DNA of 64,000 nt from Alphaproteobacteria bacterium (GTDB taxonomy: Bacteria; Pseudomonadota; Alphaproteobacteria; Thalassobaculales; Thalassobaculaceae), in the NCBI GenBank assembly GCA_022822665.1, contig JAJEAR010000070.1, positions 1-64,000 on the forward strand, given 5' to 3'. The position numbers were made by a program, and so were the translations under genes. The notes beneath the pieces are model-generated. The model was not told where the DNA came from and did no database searches. It saw nothing but the letters and a program-made list of their open reading frames with translations. Below are positions 43,867-51,908 of the stretch, in pieces; the first letter of the stretch is position 1; every line of letters begins with the position of its first letter.

Positions 43867-44097
43867 ATGGTCGGGGCGATCGCGGGCGCCGAGGCGGTCC
43901 TTGACTGGGTCAGGATCTACGTGGCCGCCGGGTGTGTTGTCGCCGCGCTGTTCCTGGTGTTCGGCGTCGGACGGGTCTGCGACGAAGCCCGGGGCAGCTG
44001 GCTGTTCCGGCTGGTGATCCTGCCCGGGGTGGTGGGACTGTGGCCGGTGGTGCTGTGCCGGTGGCTGCAGCTCGAACTGAAGGGCGGGCGGCCGTGA
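43867..44097 (+). CDS. Small membrane protein, first gene of Rieske/ferric-reductase cluster
   Basis: A 76-residue protein behind GGAGG at a seven-base distance. Two hydrophobic segments, about residues 14-36 (WVRIYVAAGCVVAALFLVFG) and 43-64 (GSWLFRLVILPGVVGLW), with a Cys in each, predict an inner-membrane protein. No known family recognised. Its stop overlaps the next start (GTGA). All five genes from here to 46366 are packed with overlaps or small gaps, so it is likely a component of one membrane complex. Confidence 0.7.
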   Translation: MVGAIAGAEAVLDWVRIYVAAGCVVAALFLVFGVGRVCDEARGSWLFRLVILPGVVGLWPVVLCRWLQLELKGGRP

Positions 44098-44249
44098 AGG
44101 CGGCCCATCGCCGTGCCCACCTGCGGGCCTGGATCGCACTCGCGGTGCTGATCGGCATCGGCATCGGCGCGGGTCTTGCTCTGCGCCAACCGGTTCCGGT
44201 CGAGCCCCGCCATGCGGAACTGCAGTCGCTGAAGCGGACCCAGCAATGA
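44094..44249 (+). CDS. Small single-pass membrane protein
   Basis: A 51-residue protein from a GTG that overlaps the previous stop. One transmembrane helix, about residues 12-31 (AWIALAVLIGIGIGAGLAL), is preceded by a basic N-terminus (KAAHRRAHLR), which suggests the N-terminus is cytoplasmic. The short tail (PVPVEPRHAELQSLKRTQQ) would be periplasmic. No family known. Its stop overlaps the start of the ferric-reductase/Rieske gene by 4 bases, so translation of the three is coupled. Confidence 0.65.
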   Translation: MKAAHRRAHLRAWIALAVLIGIGIGAGLALRQPVPVEPRHAELQSLKRTQQ

Positions 44250-45304
44250 CCGTCGCGTGGCGCCCCGTGCAGTGGAACCGGACCAAGCTGGTCTACGACG
44301 CCGCGCTTGTCGTCGGGGTCACGCTCTACGTCATCGTATTCCTGCGGGTCGCCCCGATGTGGCTGGACGTGAAGACGGTTGGCGGGGCGGAGATGCGGAT
44401 GCGTGCGTTCGGCTCCTGTGCCTACATCATGCTGCACCTGATCCTGTGCATCGGTCCGCTTGCCCGGCTCGACCGGCGCTTTCTGCCCCTGCTGTACAAC
44501 CGTCGCCACTTCGGGGTGGCGCTGTTCTTCGTTGCCCTGGCGCACGCGTTGTACGTGATCGGCTGGTACCAGGCCTTCAGCCCGGTCGACCGCTACACGG
44601 CCCTGCTGATCGCCAACATGAACGTCACCTCGTTCATCGGCTTTCCGATCGAGTATCTCGGTATTGCCGGCCTGCTGATCCTGTTCGTGATGGCTGCGAC
44701 CAGCCACGACTTCTGGCTGCACTTCCTTGGTCCGCCGCTGTGGAAGGCGATCCACATGCTGGTCTACGTCGCCTGGGGACTGCTGGTCATGCACGTGGTG
44801 CTCGGGCTCCTGCAGAGCGAGCACAGTCCCGTGCTCGCCGGGCTGGTCATCGCCAGCGCCGGTGTCGTGATCGTGCTGCACCTGGCCGCGGGGATCGTCG
44901 GACTGCGGTCTCACCGGATGGCCGCGGCCGGGGCGGCCCGGGCCGAACCGTGGATCGTCGCCTGCCGGATTGACGAACTCGCGGACAGCCGCGGCGTCGC
45001 GGTGTCGCTGCCGGACGGCGAGTGCGCGGCGGTGTTTCGCCATGGCAACCGTGTCTCGGCGATTTCCAATGCCTGCGGACACCAGAACGGGCCGCTCGCC
45101 GAGGGCCGGATCATCGACGGATGCGTCACCTGCCCGTGGCATGGATTCCAGTACGACCCGGAAACCGGGCGGGCGCCGGCGCCGTTCACGGACCGGGTCC
45201 CGACCTACCGGGTCTCGCGCTCGGGCGACACGATCCTGATCGATCCGAATGCGTTGCCCCCCGGGACCCCGACCACGCCAGTGATCCTGGAGGCGGAAGG
45301 ATGA
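44246..45304 (+). CDS. Ferric-reductase-like transmembrane protein fused to a Rieske domain
   Basis: A 352-residue fusion. Residues 1-220 contain six transmembrane helices; His64, His100, His170 and His183 lie in helices in the spacing of heme b ligands in ferric reductase/MsrQ/NOX-type domains (YIMLHLILC, VALAHALYV, KAIHMLVYV, LLVMHVVLG). Residues 235-330 are a Rieske 2Fe-2S domain: Cys277-Gly-His279 (SNACGHQNG) and Cys296-Pro-Trp-His299 (TCPWHGF). Such a protein would move electrons across or along the membrane between hemes and the iron-sulfur cluster. An even helix number puts the Rieske domain on the same side as the basic N-terminus, probably the cytoplasm. Start overlaps the previous stop. 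Confidence 0.85.
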   Translation: MTVAWRPVQWNRTKLVYDAALVVGVTLYVIVFLRVAPMWLDVKTVGGAEMRMRAFGSCAYIMLHLILCIGPLARLDRRFLPLLYNRRHFGVALFFVALAHALYVIGWYQAFSPVDRYTALLIANMNVTSFIGFPIEYLGIAGLLILFVMAATSHDFWLHFLGPPLWKAIHMLVYVAWGLLVMHVVLGLLQSEHSPVLAGLVIASAGVVIVLHLAAGIVGLRSHRMAAAGAARAEPWIVACRIDELADSRGVAVSLPDGECAAVFRHGNRVSAISNACGHQNGPLAEGRIIDGCVTCPWHGFQYDPETGRAPAPFTDRVPTYRVSRSGDTILIDPNALPPGTPTTPVILEAEG

Positions 45305-46062
45305 GCCGGCAACCGGGCGTTGGGCGCGAGCCTCCGTTCTTCGTCGGCTACCTGCCGACGCCGCGCCCACTGGTGGCGTTCCTGGCCGTCGTGACCGTTG
45401 TCGCGACCGGACTTGCCGTCGGCGCGGGAATAGCGATCGTGCTTGCCCAGCAGGATCACGGCACCGGCCGGTTCCTTCCCGGGTACCAGACGCTCCAGGG
45501 CGTCATCCAGACCGATCCCTACCCGGTGCTGCGCATGCCGGGTTCGACCGTGGCCCTGGCCGGGCTGGGCAAGCGCGGGGTGCAGTCGAGGGCCGCACGG
45601 CTTGCCGGAAAGCCGGTGCAACTGGGCGGGCGGTTCCTGGCCCGGGACGCGGGGGCGGCGGACCTGCTGCAGGTCGGCGGGCGGGTGAAGTTCCGCGAGC
45701 TTGAGGACCCGGGCGATCTCGCGGACTGGACGCCGGCGCCGGACAGGGTGCTCGGCACATTCAGGCTGAAGGGAGAGATCGTCGATTCGAAGTGCTACCT
45801 GGGAGCGATGCGGCCAGGGCGAGGCAAGGTTCACCTCGCCTGCGCCAGCCTGTGCATCATGGGCGGGATCCCGCCCATGTTCGTGGTCCACGGCGACGGG
45901 CAATCGCCCGAACTGCTGCTGCTCGCCGGACCCGACGGCGGGCCCGTTCCGCCCGGGGTCCTGGAGCAGGTGGCACTCTACGTCGAACTCCAGGGCGAAC
46001 TGCTGGCACGCGACGACCTGCTGATCTTCCGGGTCGATCCGGCAAGCCTGCGCGTGCTGTAG
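45301..46062 (+). CDS. Membrane-anchored protein with Cys-rich motif, Rieske cluster partner
   Basis: A 253-residue protein with one transmembrane helix (about residues 26-49) and a large soluble part. The most striking segment is EIVDSKCYLGAMRPG followed by GKVHLACASLCIMGG, giving Cys165, His178, Cys181 and Cys185, a possible metal or heme site. The preceding GTFRLKGEI looks like a beta strand of an OB-like or NfeD-like fold. No named family is recognised. It overlaps the ferric-reductase/Rieske stop by 4 bases, so it is very likely a subunit of the same complex. Confidence 0.75.
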   Translation: MSRQPGVGREPPFFVGYLPTPRPLVAFLAVVTVVATGLAVGAGIAIVLAQQDHGTGRFLPGYQTLQGVIQTDPYPVLRMPGSTVALAGLGKRGVQSRAARLAGKPVQLGGRFLARDAGAADLLQVGGRVKFRELEDPGDLADWTPAPDRVLGTFRLKGEIVDSKCYLGAMRPGRGKVHLACASLCIMGGIPPMFVVHGDGQSPELLLLAGPDGGPVPPGVLEQVALYVELQGELLARDDLLIFRVDPASLRVL

Positions 46063-46141
46063 CCGACGCCATGACGATCGCGCTGTACCAGGGGTCGAGG
46101 TCATCAGCGGGCGGTGCCCGGCGTTGCGGGGGCGCCGGCCA

Positions 46142-46366
46142 ATGAACCGACAGGTCCACAGTGTGCTCGCGGCCCTGTGGGCGTGTGGGGTCGGTGTTGG
46201 CCTGCTGCTGCTCTGGCCGCTGCTGCGGACCGAGCTCCGGGGAACCATGTTCAACGAACTGTGGATGCCGCTGATCCCGGTCTATGTCGTGCTTGGCCTC
46301 TGGATCGCGGAAGTCATCTGGGCCAAGATCCCGTCCCCGCGGAATGCGGAGCCGGAAGACAACTGA
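46142..46366 (+). CDS. Small membrane protein, last gene of Rieske cluster
   Basis: A 74-residue protein with two hydrophobic segments, about residues 8-26 (ALWACGVGVGLLLLWPL) and 44-60 (LIPVYVVLGLWIAEVIW). No known family. It starts about 80 bases after the Cys-rich protein stop. The ATG at 46142 is preferred to one 18 bases upstream that adds an Arg-rich stub. It completes the five-gene run of membrane proteins; the next gene, 47 bases on, is a soluble oxidoreductase. Confidence 0.6.
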   Translation: MNRQVHSVLAALWACGVGVGLLLLWPLLRTELRGTMFNELWMPLIPVYVVLGLWIAEVIWAKIPSPRNAEPEDN

Positions 46367-46413
46367 CGGCATCGCACCACCGCCTGCTGAAGACAGACCA
46401 GGAGGAGACCGGA

Positions 46414-47445
46414 GTGGCCACCATCAGCACCCAGGTGCAGCTTGCTGCCCGACCGGTGGGAGATCCGAAACCCGACGACTTTGCCATCGTGAAGGTCGAA
46501 CTGCCCGATCCCGGGGATGGCGAGATGCTGTGCCGGGTGATCTACCAGTCGCTCGACCCCTACATGCGCGGACGCATGGACGATGCGAAGTCCTACGCGA
46601 AGCCGGTGCCGGTGGGCGGGATCATGGAGGCGGGCACCGTTGCCGAGGTGGTCCGATCGCGGCACCCGGACTTCCGGGAAGGCGACATCGTGCTCTCGCG
46701 GTTCGGCTGGCAGACCCATGCCGTCAGCGACGGCAGGGGAGTGCAGCGGGTCGACCCGTCACTGGCGCCGATATCGACCGCGCTGGGCGTACTCGGCATG
46801 CCGGGCATGACCGCCTATGTCGGCCTGCTCGACATCGGTCAGCCGAAGGCGGGCGAGACCGTGGTGGTGGCGGCAGCGTCCGGTGCGGTCGGTGCGGTGG
46901 TCGGCCAGATCGCCCGTATCAAGGGCTGCAGGGTAATCGGTATCGCGGGATCGGCGGAGAAATGCGACTACGTGACCGGCGAACTCGGCTTCGATGCCTG
47001 TCTCAACCACCGCGACCCCGGGCTTGCCGAGGCGCTTGCCGCCGCCTGTCCGGACGGGATCGACGTCTACTTCGAAAATGTCGGAGGCGCGGTGTTCGAC
47101 GCCGTCCTGCCGCTGCTCAATGCCTTTGCCCGCATTCCCGTCTGCGGCCTGATCTCGCGCTACAGCCACGTCGGCGGTTTCCCCGGGCCCGACCAGCTGC
47201 CGCGGCTGATGCGCGCGGTCCTGACCAGCCGGCTCGCCATCCAGGGCTTCATCATCACCGACCGCTGGAACCGGTTCCCGGACTTCCTCTCCGACATGTC
47301 GGGCTGGATCGCTTCGGGCGAGCTCCGGTACCGGGAGGACTTCGTGGACGGGATCGAGAATGCGCCCGATGCCTTCATGGGGCTGCTCAAGGGGCGGAAT
47401 TTCGGCAAGCTGATCGTACGGGTATCGGAGGATCCGACCAGATGA
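46414..47445 (+). CDS. NADP-dependent oxidoreductase (MDR superfamily, leukotriene B4 dehydrogenase-like)
   Basis: A 343-residue medium-chain reductase without zinc ligands. DPYMRGRMDDAKSY (residues 49-62) and GMPGMTAYVGLLDIGQPKAGETVVVAAASGAVGA near 129-162 are typical of YncB/CurA and 15-oxoprostaglandin 13-reductase relatives; the NADPH loop is AAASGAVGAVVGQ. It would reduce alpha,beta-unsaturated ketones or aldehydes with NADPH. The GTG at 46414 is preceded by AGGAGGAG. A MaoC-type hydratase overlaps its stop by 4 bases (ATGA), implying that the two act on the same unsaturated intermediates. Confidence 0.87.
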   Translation: MATISTQVQLAARPVGDPKPDDFAIVKVELPDPGDGEMLCRVIYQSLDPYMRGRMDDAKSYAKPVPVGGIMEAGTVAEVVRSRHPDFREGDIVLSRFGWQTHAVSDGRGVQRVDPSLAPISTALGVLGMPGMTAYVGLLDIGQPKAGETVVVAAASGAVGAVVGQIARIKGCRVIGIAGSAEKCDYVTGELGFDACLNHRDPGLAEALAAACPDGIDVYFENVGGAVFDAVLPLLNAFARIPVCGLISRYSHVGGFPGPDQLPRLMRAVLTSRLAIQGFIITDRWNRFPDFLSDMSGWIASGELRYREDFVDGIENAPDAFMGLLKGRNFGKLIVRVSEDPTR

Positions 47446-47918
47446 CGCAACAGACAATACGACGGAGCTTCGAGAGTTTCGAGGCACTGCAGGCCGAGGT
47501 CGGCAACGAGATCGGGGTCAGCGACTGGATGACGGTCGAGCAGGACCGGATCAACCAGTTCGCCGAGGCGACCGGTGATCACCAGTGGATTCATGTCGAT
47601 GTCGAGCGGTCTCGGCGGGAATCACCCTACGGGGCGCCGATCGCGCACGGCCATCTCACGCTGTCGCTGGTTCCGCGGCTGATTGCCGCGACGCTCGAAT
47701 ACACCCCGCGCACCGCGGGCATCAACTACGGTCTCGACAAGGCGCGGTTCATGTCTCCGGTCAAGGCCGGCGCCCGGATTCGCGGCCGGGTACGGCTTGC
47801 CGCGGCCGAGCGGACGAACGAGAAGACGGTGAAGGTGACCTACAGCACCACGGTCGAGATCGAGGGCGAGAACAAGCCGGCCTGCGTGGCCGAGACCATC
47901 GCGCTCTATCTGAACTGA
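47442..47918 (+). CDS. MaoC-family dehydratase (R-specific enoyl-CoA hydratase-like)
   Basis: A 158-residue hotdog-fold hydratase. The catalytic Asp-His pair is in NQFAEATGDHQWIHVDVERS (residues about 39-58), and PIAHGHLTLSL follows near 67-77; both are hallmarks of PhaJ/MaoC R-hydratases. KARFMSPVKAGARIRGR is the usual second strand segment. It hydrates trans-2-enoyl-CoA to R-3-hydroxyacyl-CoA. Start overlaps the MDR reductase stop. It ends about 60 bases before the tRNA-Cys gene. Confidence 0.9.
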   Translation: MTQQTIRRSFESFEALQAEVGNEIGVSDWMTVEQDRINQFAEATGDHQWIHVDVERSRRESPYGAPIAHGHLTLSLVPRLIAATLEYTPRTAGINYGLDKARFMSPVKAGARIRGRVRLAAAERTNEKTVKVTYSTTVEIEGENKPACVAETIALYLN

Positions 47919-47979
47919 ATCCTGCCCGTGTTCGGGCTTGCGCACCGCGGCGGGGGCCGGTAGGGATACCGCCCGCCGG

Positions 47980-48053
47980 GGCCCGGTGGCAGAGTGGTGA
48001 TGCAGAGGACTGCAAATCCTTGTACGTCGGTTCGATTCCGGCCCGGGCCTCCA
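47980..48053 (+). tRNA. tRNA-Cys (GCA)
   Basis: Acceptor stem GGCCCGG pairs with CCGGGCC, followed by discriminator U and an encoded CCA at 48051-48053. The anticodon loop CTGCAAA gives GCA and is closed by GAGGA/TCCTT. The T arm is GTCGG-TTCGATT-CCGGC. All cloverleaf parts are present. Confidence 0.95.
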
Positions 48054-48111
48054 CCATGCCGGCAACCCGATTGCGCCGGTGTGGTGGTGTTGCTATAGAG
48101 GGCGACCCTGA

Positions 48112-48186
48112 TCCCCGGTAGCTCAGCGGTAGAGCAAGCGGCTGTTAACCGCTTGGCCGGCGGTTCGAATCCGTCCCGGGGAGCCA
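48112..48186 (+). tRNA. tRNA-Asn (GTT)
   Basis: Acceptor TCCCCGG pairs with CCGGGGA, discriminator G, encoded CCA at 48184-48186. Anticodon loop TGTTAAC gives GTT with stem GCGGC/CGCTT (one G-U type pair). T arm GGTTCGAATCC is standard. It lies 58 bases after tRNA-Cys and probably shares its transcript. Confidence 0.95.
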
Positions 48187-48227
48187 ATTCCCGGTCAGGA
48201 CATTCCCTCCTGGCCAGGTAACGTTAC

Positions 48228-48253
48228 AAAGCCCTGCTTCGGCAGGGCTTTTT
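48228..48253 (+). terminator. Rho-independent terminator after the tRNA pair
   Basis: AAAGCCCTGC, loop TTCG, GCAGGGCTTT TT: a stable ten-base hairpin with UUCG tetraloop and five T residues, about 40 bases past tRNA-Asn. Confidence 0.9.
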
Positions 48254-48807
48254 CGTGCAGGGCATTGTCGTGACCGTGTGCCTGCCCGTTCTCGTCAACC
48301 GTGCCGGTCCGGCAATTCCGGGATGCATGGCGCGGACCATGATCGGCCCAAAGGACGGGACGCGTCTCGGTGGCAGGTCTGTCGCCGGCCGATCCGGACC
48401 GGACAAATGGCAAATGCCTTCGTCGCTCGTTGCGATGAGTAGGCGAATGACAGCCATGCGCTTGGAAACAGATCTGTGCGGCGGTCAACCTTCCGCTTGC
48501 GGACGCGTCGGGCGGGTCGTCCAGGCGGGATCTGGATGCGCCATGATGCGGAGACAGGGGTAAAGTGGAGATTGTGGAACGCACGCGGTGCAGATCACGC
48601 CCGGATGCCCACGGCCCTGCGGATGTCCGGTGCCGCAACCGACAAGATGTCAGGGTTGTGCGGGACCGTCCCGTTTCCGGGCCTCTTTGCATCAAGAATG
48701 ATGCCGGGGCCGTAAATTGTTTGTTATGCGGTTCCGTAGACGCTCTCGGTGGATATCGGCCCGATATTCTGTATGATCCCATGTGAACAACACGGGACGT
48801 ACCTCGA
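48254..48807. other. Non-coding left border of accessory island
   Basis: About 550 bases with no convincing gene, less GC-rich than the flanking chromosome. It marks the change from tRNA/housekeeping DNA to the accessory island. The right end carries the promoter and palindrome described at 48753-48777. No copy of the tRNA-Asn 3' end was found as an attachment repeat. Confidence 0.5.
48753..48777 (+). promoter_or_regulatory. Promoter -10 with adjacent perfect palindrome upstream of the island module
   Basis: A seven-base inverted repeat ATATCGG/CCGATAT with a single-base centre (48753-48767) lies five bases before TATGAT (48772-48777), a good -10 box; the first gene starts 30 bases later. 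The -35 is poor (GTGGAT at the right spacing). A dyad placed in the spacer is a typical operator position, suggesting that the module is regulated. Confidence 0.5.
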
Positions 48808-49188
48808 ATGCGCGCGAGCCGTCGCAGACGTCCACGAAGACGAGAGATCTTCGTGGACCCTGAAGTTGACCTGGATAGTCTCGCCGAGCGCGTCACCTAT
48901 GTCGGTAGCGTGGAGCACAAGGACACACCGGGCTTTGCCGGACATCCCCGTCCGAGAACCGACGCGTCCATTTGTCCGAGACCAATTTGGGACCGGAAAA
49001 CGGCGAGTGACTGGGTGAAATCCGCCGTCCGTGACGGGATCACCGGTGCTCCCTGGGAAGGAGAGTTTCCGCGCTACGTCTGGTACCGAGATGGCGACAC
49101 GGTCTACGAAGGTCGCCTGGTAAACCGCGTGACAGGCGAATACAAGGGATATCCGCTTGACCAGTCGGAGTGGCCGGACGGTGTTTAA
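48808..49188 (+). CDS. Hypothetical protein, first gene of a two-gene island module
   Basis: A 126-residue protein with a very basic start (MRASRRRRPRRRE) and then a folded acidic region (PEVDLDSLAERVTYVGSVEHKD). Several residues look structurally important: HPRPRTDASICPRPIWDRKTA and the aromatic YVWYRDGDTVYEGRLVNRVTG, which resembles a beta hairpin. No family could be named. It overlaps the start region of the large downstream gene, so the two are coupled. The arrangement of a small then a large protein behind a palindromic promoter resembles toxin-antitoxin or defence pairs, but neither partner's function is known. Confidence 0.7.
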   Translation: MRASRRRRPRRREIFVDPEVDLDSLAERVTYVGSVEHKDTPGFAGHPRPRTDASICPRPIWDRKTASDWVKSAVRDGITGAPWEGEFPRYVWYRDGDTVYEGRLVNRVTGEYKGYPLDQSEWPDGV

Positions 49189-50590
49189 GGATACCGGGGC
49201 AGGGATCAAGTTCGAGTTTGACTGGATCAGTTCGAACGGCGTTGCGGGCCCGGAACTGTCGGCGACCTGGGCTGCCCTGTACATCCACGTTGGAGAGTCG
49301 ACTATCACCAGGGTGCTCGACCAACGTTCAAAGACCATTCGTGACATGGTCTTTGTCCCGCTCTATCCGTTGGCCGAATGGCTGGTCAGCAACTGGTGGT
49401 TTCTCCTTTATGAATTTGAAAACCCTGTCAAGGAAAATGATCGGGCATTTGATCGCCGACATTCCCTGAGATTCGGACGGGAAGGATATGGTTATCCTGA
49501 CCTGCAGATTGTCTCATCAGGGCATCTGGTGCGTCTCGTATGGAACCGCGACCAACCCAGCTGGTTTCGTCATGAGTGTGTTGAGCAGGGTTGGACACTG
49601 ATCGACAGGGAATCCTGGTACGCGAGTTGCGCCGACCTGATCGACTGTGTGATTGCTCGCCTCCATGAGTTCGACATTCACGATACCTTGCTTGAGCAGG
49701 ACTGGTCTGCAGTTCAGCAAGCCGATGAAGAGGAATTCGAGTTCTGCAAGACTGCGGCGGGACTCGGCCTGGACCCCTACGCAATGGAGGACGACTCGCT
49801 CAAGTCGGTCCTGCGTCTGGGTGAAACCCTGAAGGGAGTCGCGCTTGAAGAGGCGGCGGCCGCACTTTCACCGGAGGACATTGATACGGGCATTACCGAC
49901 GTTCAACATGCCGTCGAGAACGCAAAACGAAATCACCTCGGTCTCGAGAGACTTGCGCCGGTGGTGTACAGGGCTTCAGATTTCAGGATGGTCATTTTCG
50001 CCGGGCAATCGGGGTCCGAGACCGTTGTTGTCGATGCCCGTGAAGCGTCTTTGTGGAAGACTTCCAACCCGTGGCGGGAGGGCTGTGCCCTGGCGAGGGA
50101 GTTCCGTGAGGCGCTGGAACTGGACAATGATCCGTTACCGACGTGGTGCGCGATTGCACATGCGCTTGGAGAGCCTGTCGAGCAGTTGGAGCTTGCAACC
50201 CGCCCGGTATCCTTTGGTTCAGCAATTCTGATGGAAGGCGTGATAACCCGTAACCGTGACGAAAACATTGGCTTCGCTCTTTCGGGTGAACGAGACGAAA
50301 GCAGGCGTTTCCTGTTCTGCCGTGCTCTGGCGGATATTCTGACAAGTCCGGACACGGACACGGTTCTGACCAGGGCCCGGTCCTGGCGGCAACAACTTGG
50401 CCGGGCTTTTGCGGCAGAGTTTCTGGCCCCGGCCCCGGCCATTCGGAAACGAATTTCCACCGATGTCATTCTGGAAGATGACATTGGTCCACTGGCCAGG
50501 GAATTCGGTGTTTCGCCCTTTGTCATCAGGCACCAGATTGACAACCATGAGATTGCTCGCGTTTGGTCGGATGCTCGAAGCCAGTGGTAG
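49157..50590 (+). CDS. Large protein with degenerate ImmA/IrrE-like domain
   Basis: Up to 477 residues. The C-terminal third has the layout of ImmA/IrrE metallopeptidases: an RRFLFCRALADIL segment (383-395) aligns with the RFxxAHExGH zinc motif but the His, Glu and second His are Arg389, Ala390 and Asp393; then GRAFAAEFLAPAPAI (415-429), and a helix-turn-helix-like IGPLAREFGVSPFVIRHQID (443-462). Thus it is probably not a protease. The N-terminal 200 residues, rich in aromatic residues (PLAEWLVSNWWFLLYEF), are unassigned. The start may be TTG 49157 or GTG 49181, both with weak purine runs upstream. Base composition is lower in GC than the chromosome, suggesting transfer. Confidence 0.75.
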   Translation: MTSRSGRTVFKDTGAGIKFEFDWISSNGVAGPELSATWAALYIHVGESTITRVLDQRSKTIRDMVFVPLYPLAEWLVSNWWFLLYEFENPVKENDRAFDRRHSLRFGREGYGYPDLQIVSSGHLVRLVWNRDQPSWFRHECVEQGWTLIDRESWYASCADLIDCVIARLHEFDIHDTLLEQDWSAVQQADEEEFEFCKTAAGLGLDPYAMEDDSLKSVLRLGETLKGVALEEAAAALSPEDIDTGITDVQHAVENAKRNHLGLERLAPVVYRASDFRMVIFAGQSGSETVVVDAREASLWKTSNPWREGCALAREFREALELDNDPLPTWCAIAHALGEPVEQLELATRPVSFGSAILMEGVITRNRDENIGFALSGERDESRRFLFCRALADILTSPDTDTVLTRARSWRQQLGRAFAAEFLAPAPAIRKRISTDVILEDDIGPLAREFGVSPFVIRHQIDNHEIARVWSDARSQW

Positions 50591-50906
50591 GGTCCCGATC
50601 GGGCAGTAAATGACACCTGTCAACCAACAGCCTGATTCTGAATTCGAAGCTCCGGCCCTGGGCCGCAGTTGATCGCGCGTCACGATCGCATCGTCTTTCG
50701 GATGGCGTTCCCGGTATGGCTCCGCGCTGTCCTGCAGGAACGGAGCGGGTCTGATCCACGATTGGGTCCCTTCGTGACGCCTGACCAGGGCGGCAAACCG
50801 TGCTGCTTGAGGTCAACAGCCGACGGCGCCGCACCTGCGCGAAGTGAGCAGGTGTCCGAAGTGGCCCGACCTCCCGAGAAGAACGGAGCAGGGGCAAGCA
50901 TCTTCG
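50591..50906. other. Intergenic stretch; right part belongs to a duplicated segment
   Basis: About 315 bases without a gene. From about 50769 onward it matches sequence at 53021-53158 (shared CCGACGGCGCCGCACCTGCG and flanks), i.e. the region downstream of both nucleotidyltransferase copies. Nothing was recognised in the left half. Confidence 0.5.
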
Positions 50907-51453
50907 TTATTCCCCGGCGTACTGTGTCACCTCATTTCCGAGCGCCGCTCTCGCGTCCCGAGGCAGCCGCCGGGTGCCCCTGTCCACAGCTTCTCTCCAT
51001 GAAGGTCCGCGTGCGCGTGCCTCGACGAGTACATCCTCGAGCTCATCCGGGCGATCCTCGACCAACACGCGAATAAGGGCCGCGGACTGCTCGATGTCCT
51101 CGGTCACGGCACCGGCCTCCGGGATCTCGATACCCGGGAGCGCGGGGTAACATCGAAACGCGTGCGTACCGACGATGACTCCGCGCAGCCGGAGAACCCT
51201 CGCTTTCGAGCGCGCGAGCAACACCTTGCCTGTCCGGACGTCGACCCGCGGCAGGCCGCGCTCGCGGCACATGCCGACGAGGCGGCCGCGCTGCTTCGCG
51301 CGTTGCCTCAGGCCCTGGTTTGTGTTCCGGGCCTGCCCGGCCCCCCTGCCCGCACCTCTGTATCCGGCCCGGGATAGCGCTCGACCCTGTGGTCAGCCAG
51401 CCGCTGGAACGTGTACCAGCATTTGCGTGCTTTTCGCTCACGAAGAACCGGAG
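50769..51453. repeat. Diverged direct repeat, copy A (internally deleted)
   Basis: Matches copy B at 53021-54118 along its whole length except for a 399-base internal absence. Aligned blocks are highly similar, e.g. GCGCGTTGCCTCAGGCCCTG in both. Both copies contain a GSU2403-family nucleotidyltransferase gene on the minus strand plus about 140 bases downstream. Confidence 0.75.
50907..51453 (-). pseudogene. Decayed GSU2403-family nucleotidyltransferase (copy A)
   Basis: The open part (50907-51272) reads GVIVGTHAFRCYPALPGIEI, then jumps from AVTEDI directly to EQSAALIRVLVEDRPDELED, skipping 133 residues present in copy B, including the nucleotidyltransferase acidic residues that follow TEDID. 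The skip is in frame and its ends coincide with the ten-base word TCGATGTCCT, which occurs at both borders in copy B (53343 and 53742). Upstream of 51273 the reading frame is shifted relative to copy B by a one-base difference. The gene therefore cannot make a normal enzyme. Confidence 0.75.
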
Positions 51454-51512
51454 TTCCTCGATTCTACACGCTCGAAACCTGTTCCAGGAAGACGTCGCCT
51501 GGACCTGAAGTA

Positions 51513-51908
51513 CTATTCTGCCCCCGCTTTGGCGTCCGGTCCGGTCCATGCGTACGGTTCACGGATCCCAGGATCGTCGGGTGAAAAGTCCTTGGTGTTG
51601 CGGGTTACAAGCAGACGCCCGGTGATCCGCGCGGTGGCCCAGATCACCGCATCGGGAAGTTTGATGCGATGCGCGCGCCGCAATTCCACGGCACACATGG
51701 CGATCTCGTCGTCCAGTGCGATGACCGTGAAGCCGTCGAGGAACCGCCGGGTCGGTTCAACCAACTCGCCATCGGCCCCGACCATCACTTCCATCCAGGA
51801 GACGATGCTGACGGCCCGGTTTTCGAAGCGCCCGATTTCCTCACGGGCGTGAGGGACGGCGTTCAGATGGTCGATGAGGATGTTGGTGTCGAAAAGCGCG
51901 CCTACCAT
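51513..51908 (-). CDS. VapC-like PIN-domain toxin
   Basis: A 131-residue PIN ribonuclease. MVGALFDTNILIDHL supplies the first catalytic Asp (residue 7), SIVSWMEVMVG the Glu near 40, IKLPDAVIWATA the third acid near 98 and TRNTKDF the fourth near 114: the full quartet is present, so the protein should be active. It would cut tRNA or rRNA when free of its antitoxin. Start at ATG 51908, which overlaps the antitoxin gene by seven bases; the longer upstream open frame is antitoxin DNA in another register. Confidence 0.88.
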   Translation of the reverse strand: MVGALFDTNILIDHLNAVPHAREEIGRFENRAVSIVSWMEVMVGADGELVEPTRRFLDGFTVIALDDEIAMCAVELRRAHRIKLPDAVIWATARITGRLLVTRNTKDFSPDDPGIREPYAWTGPDAKAGAE

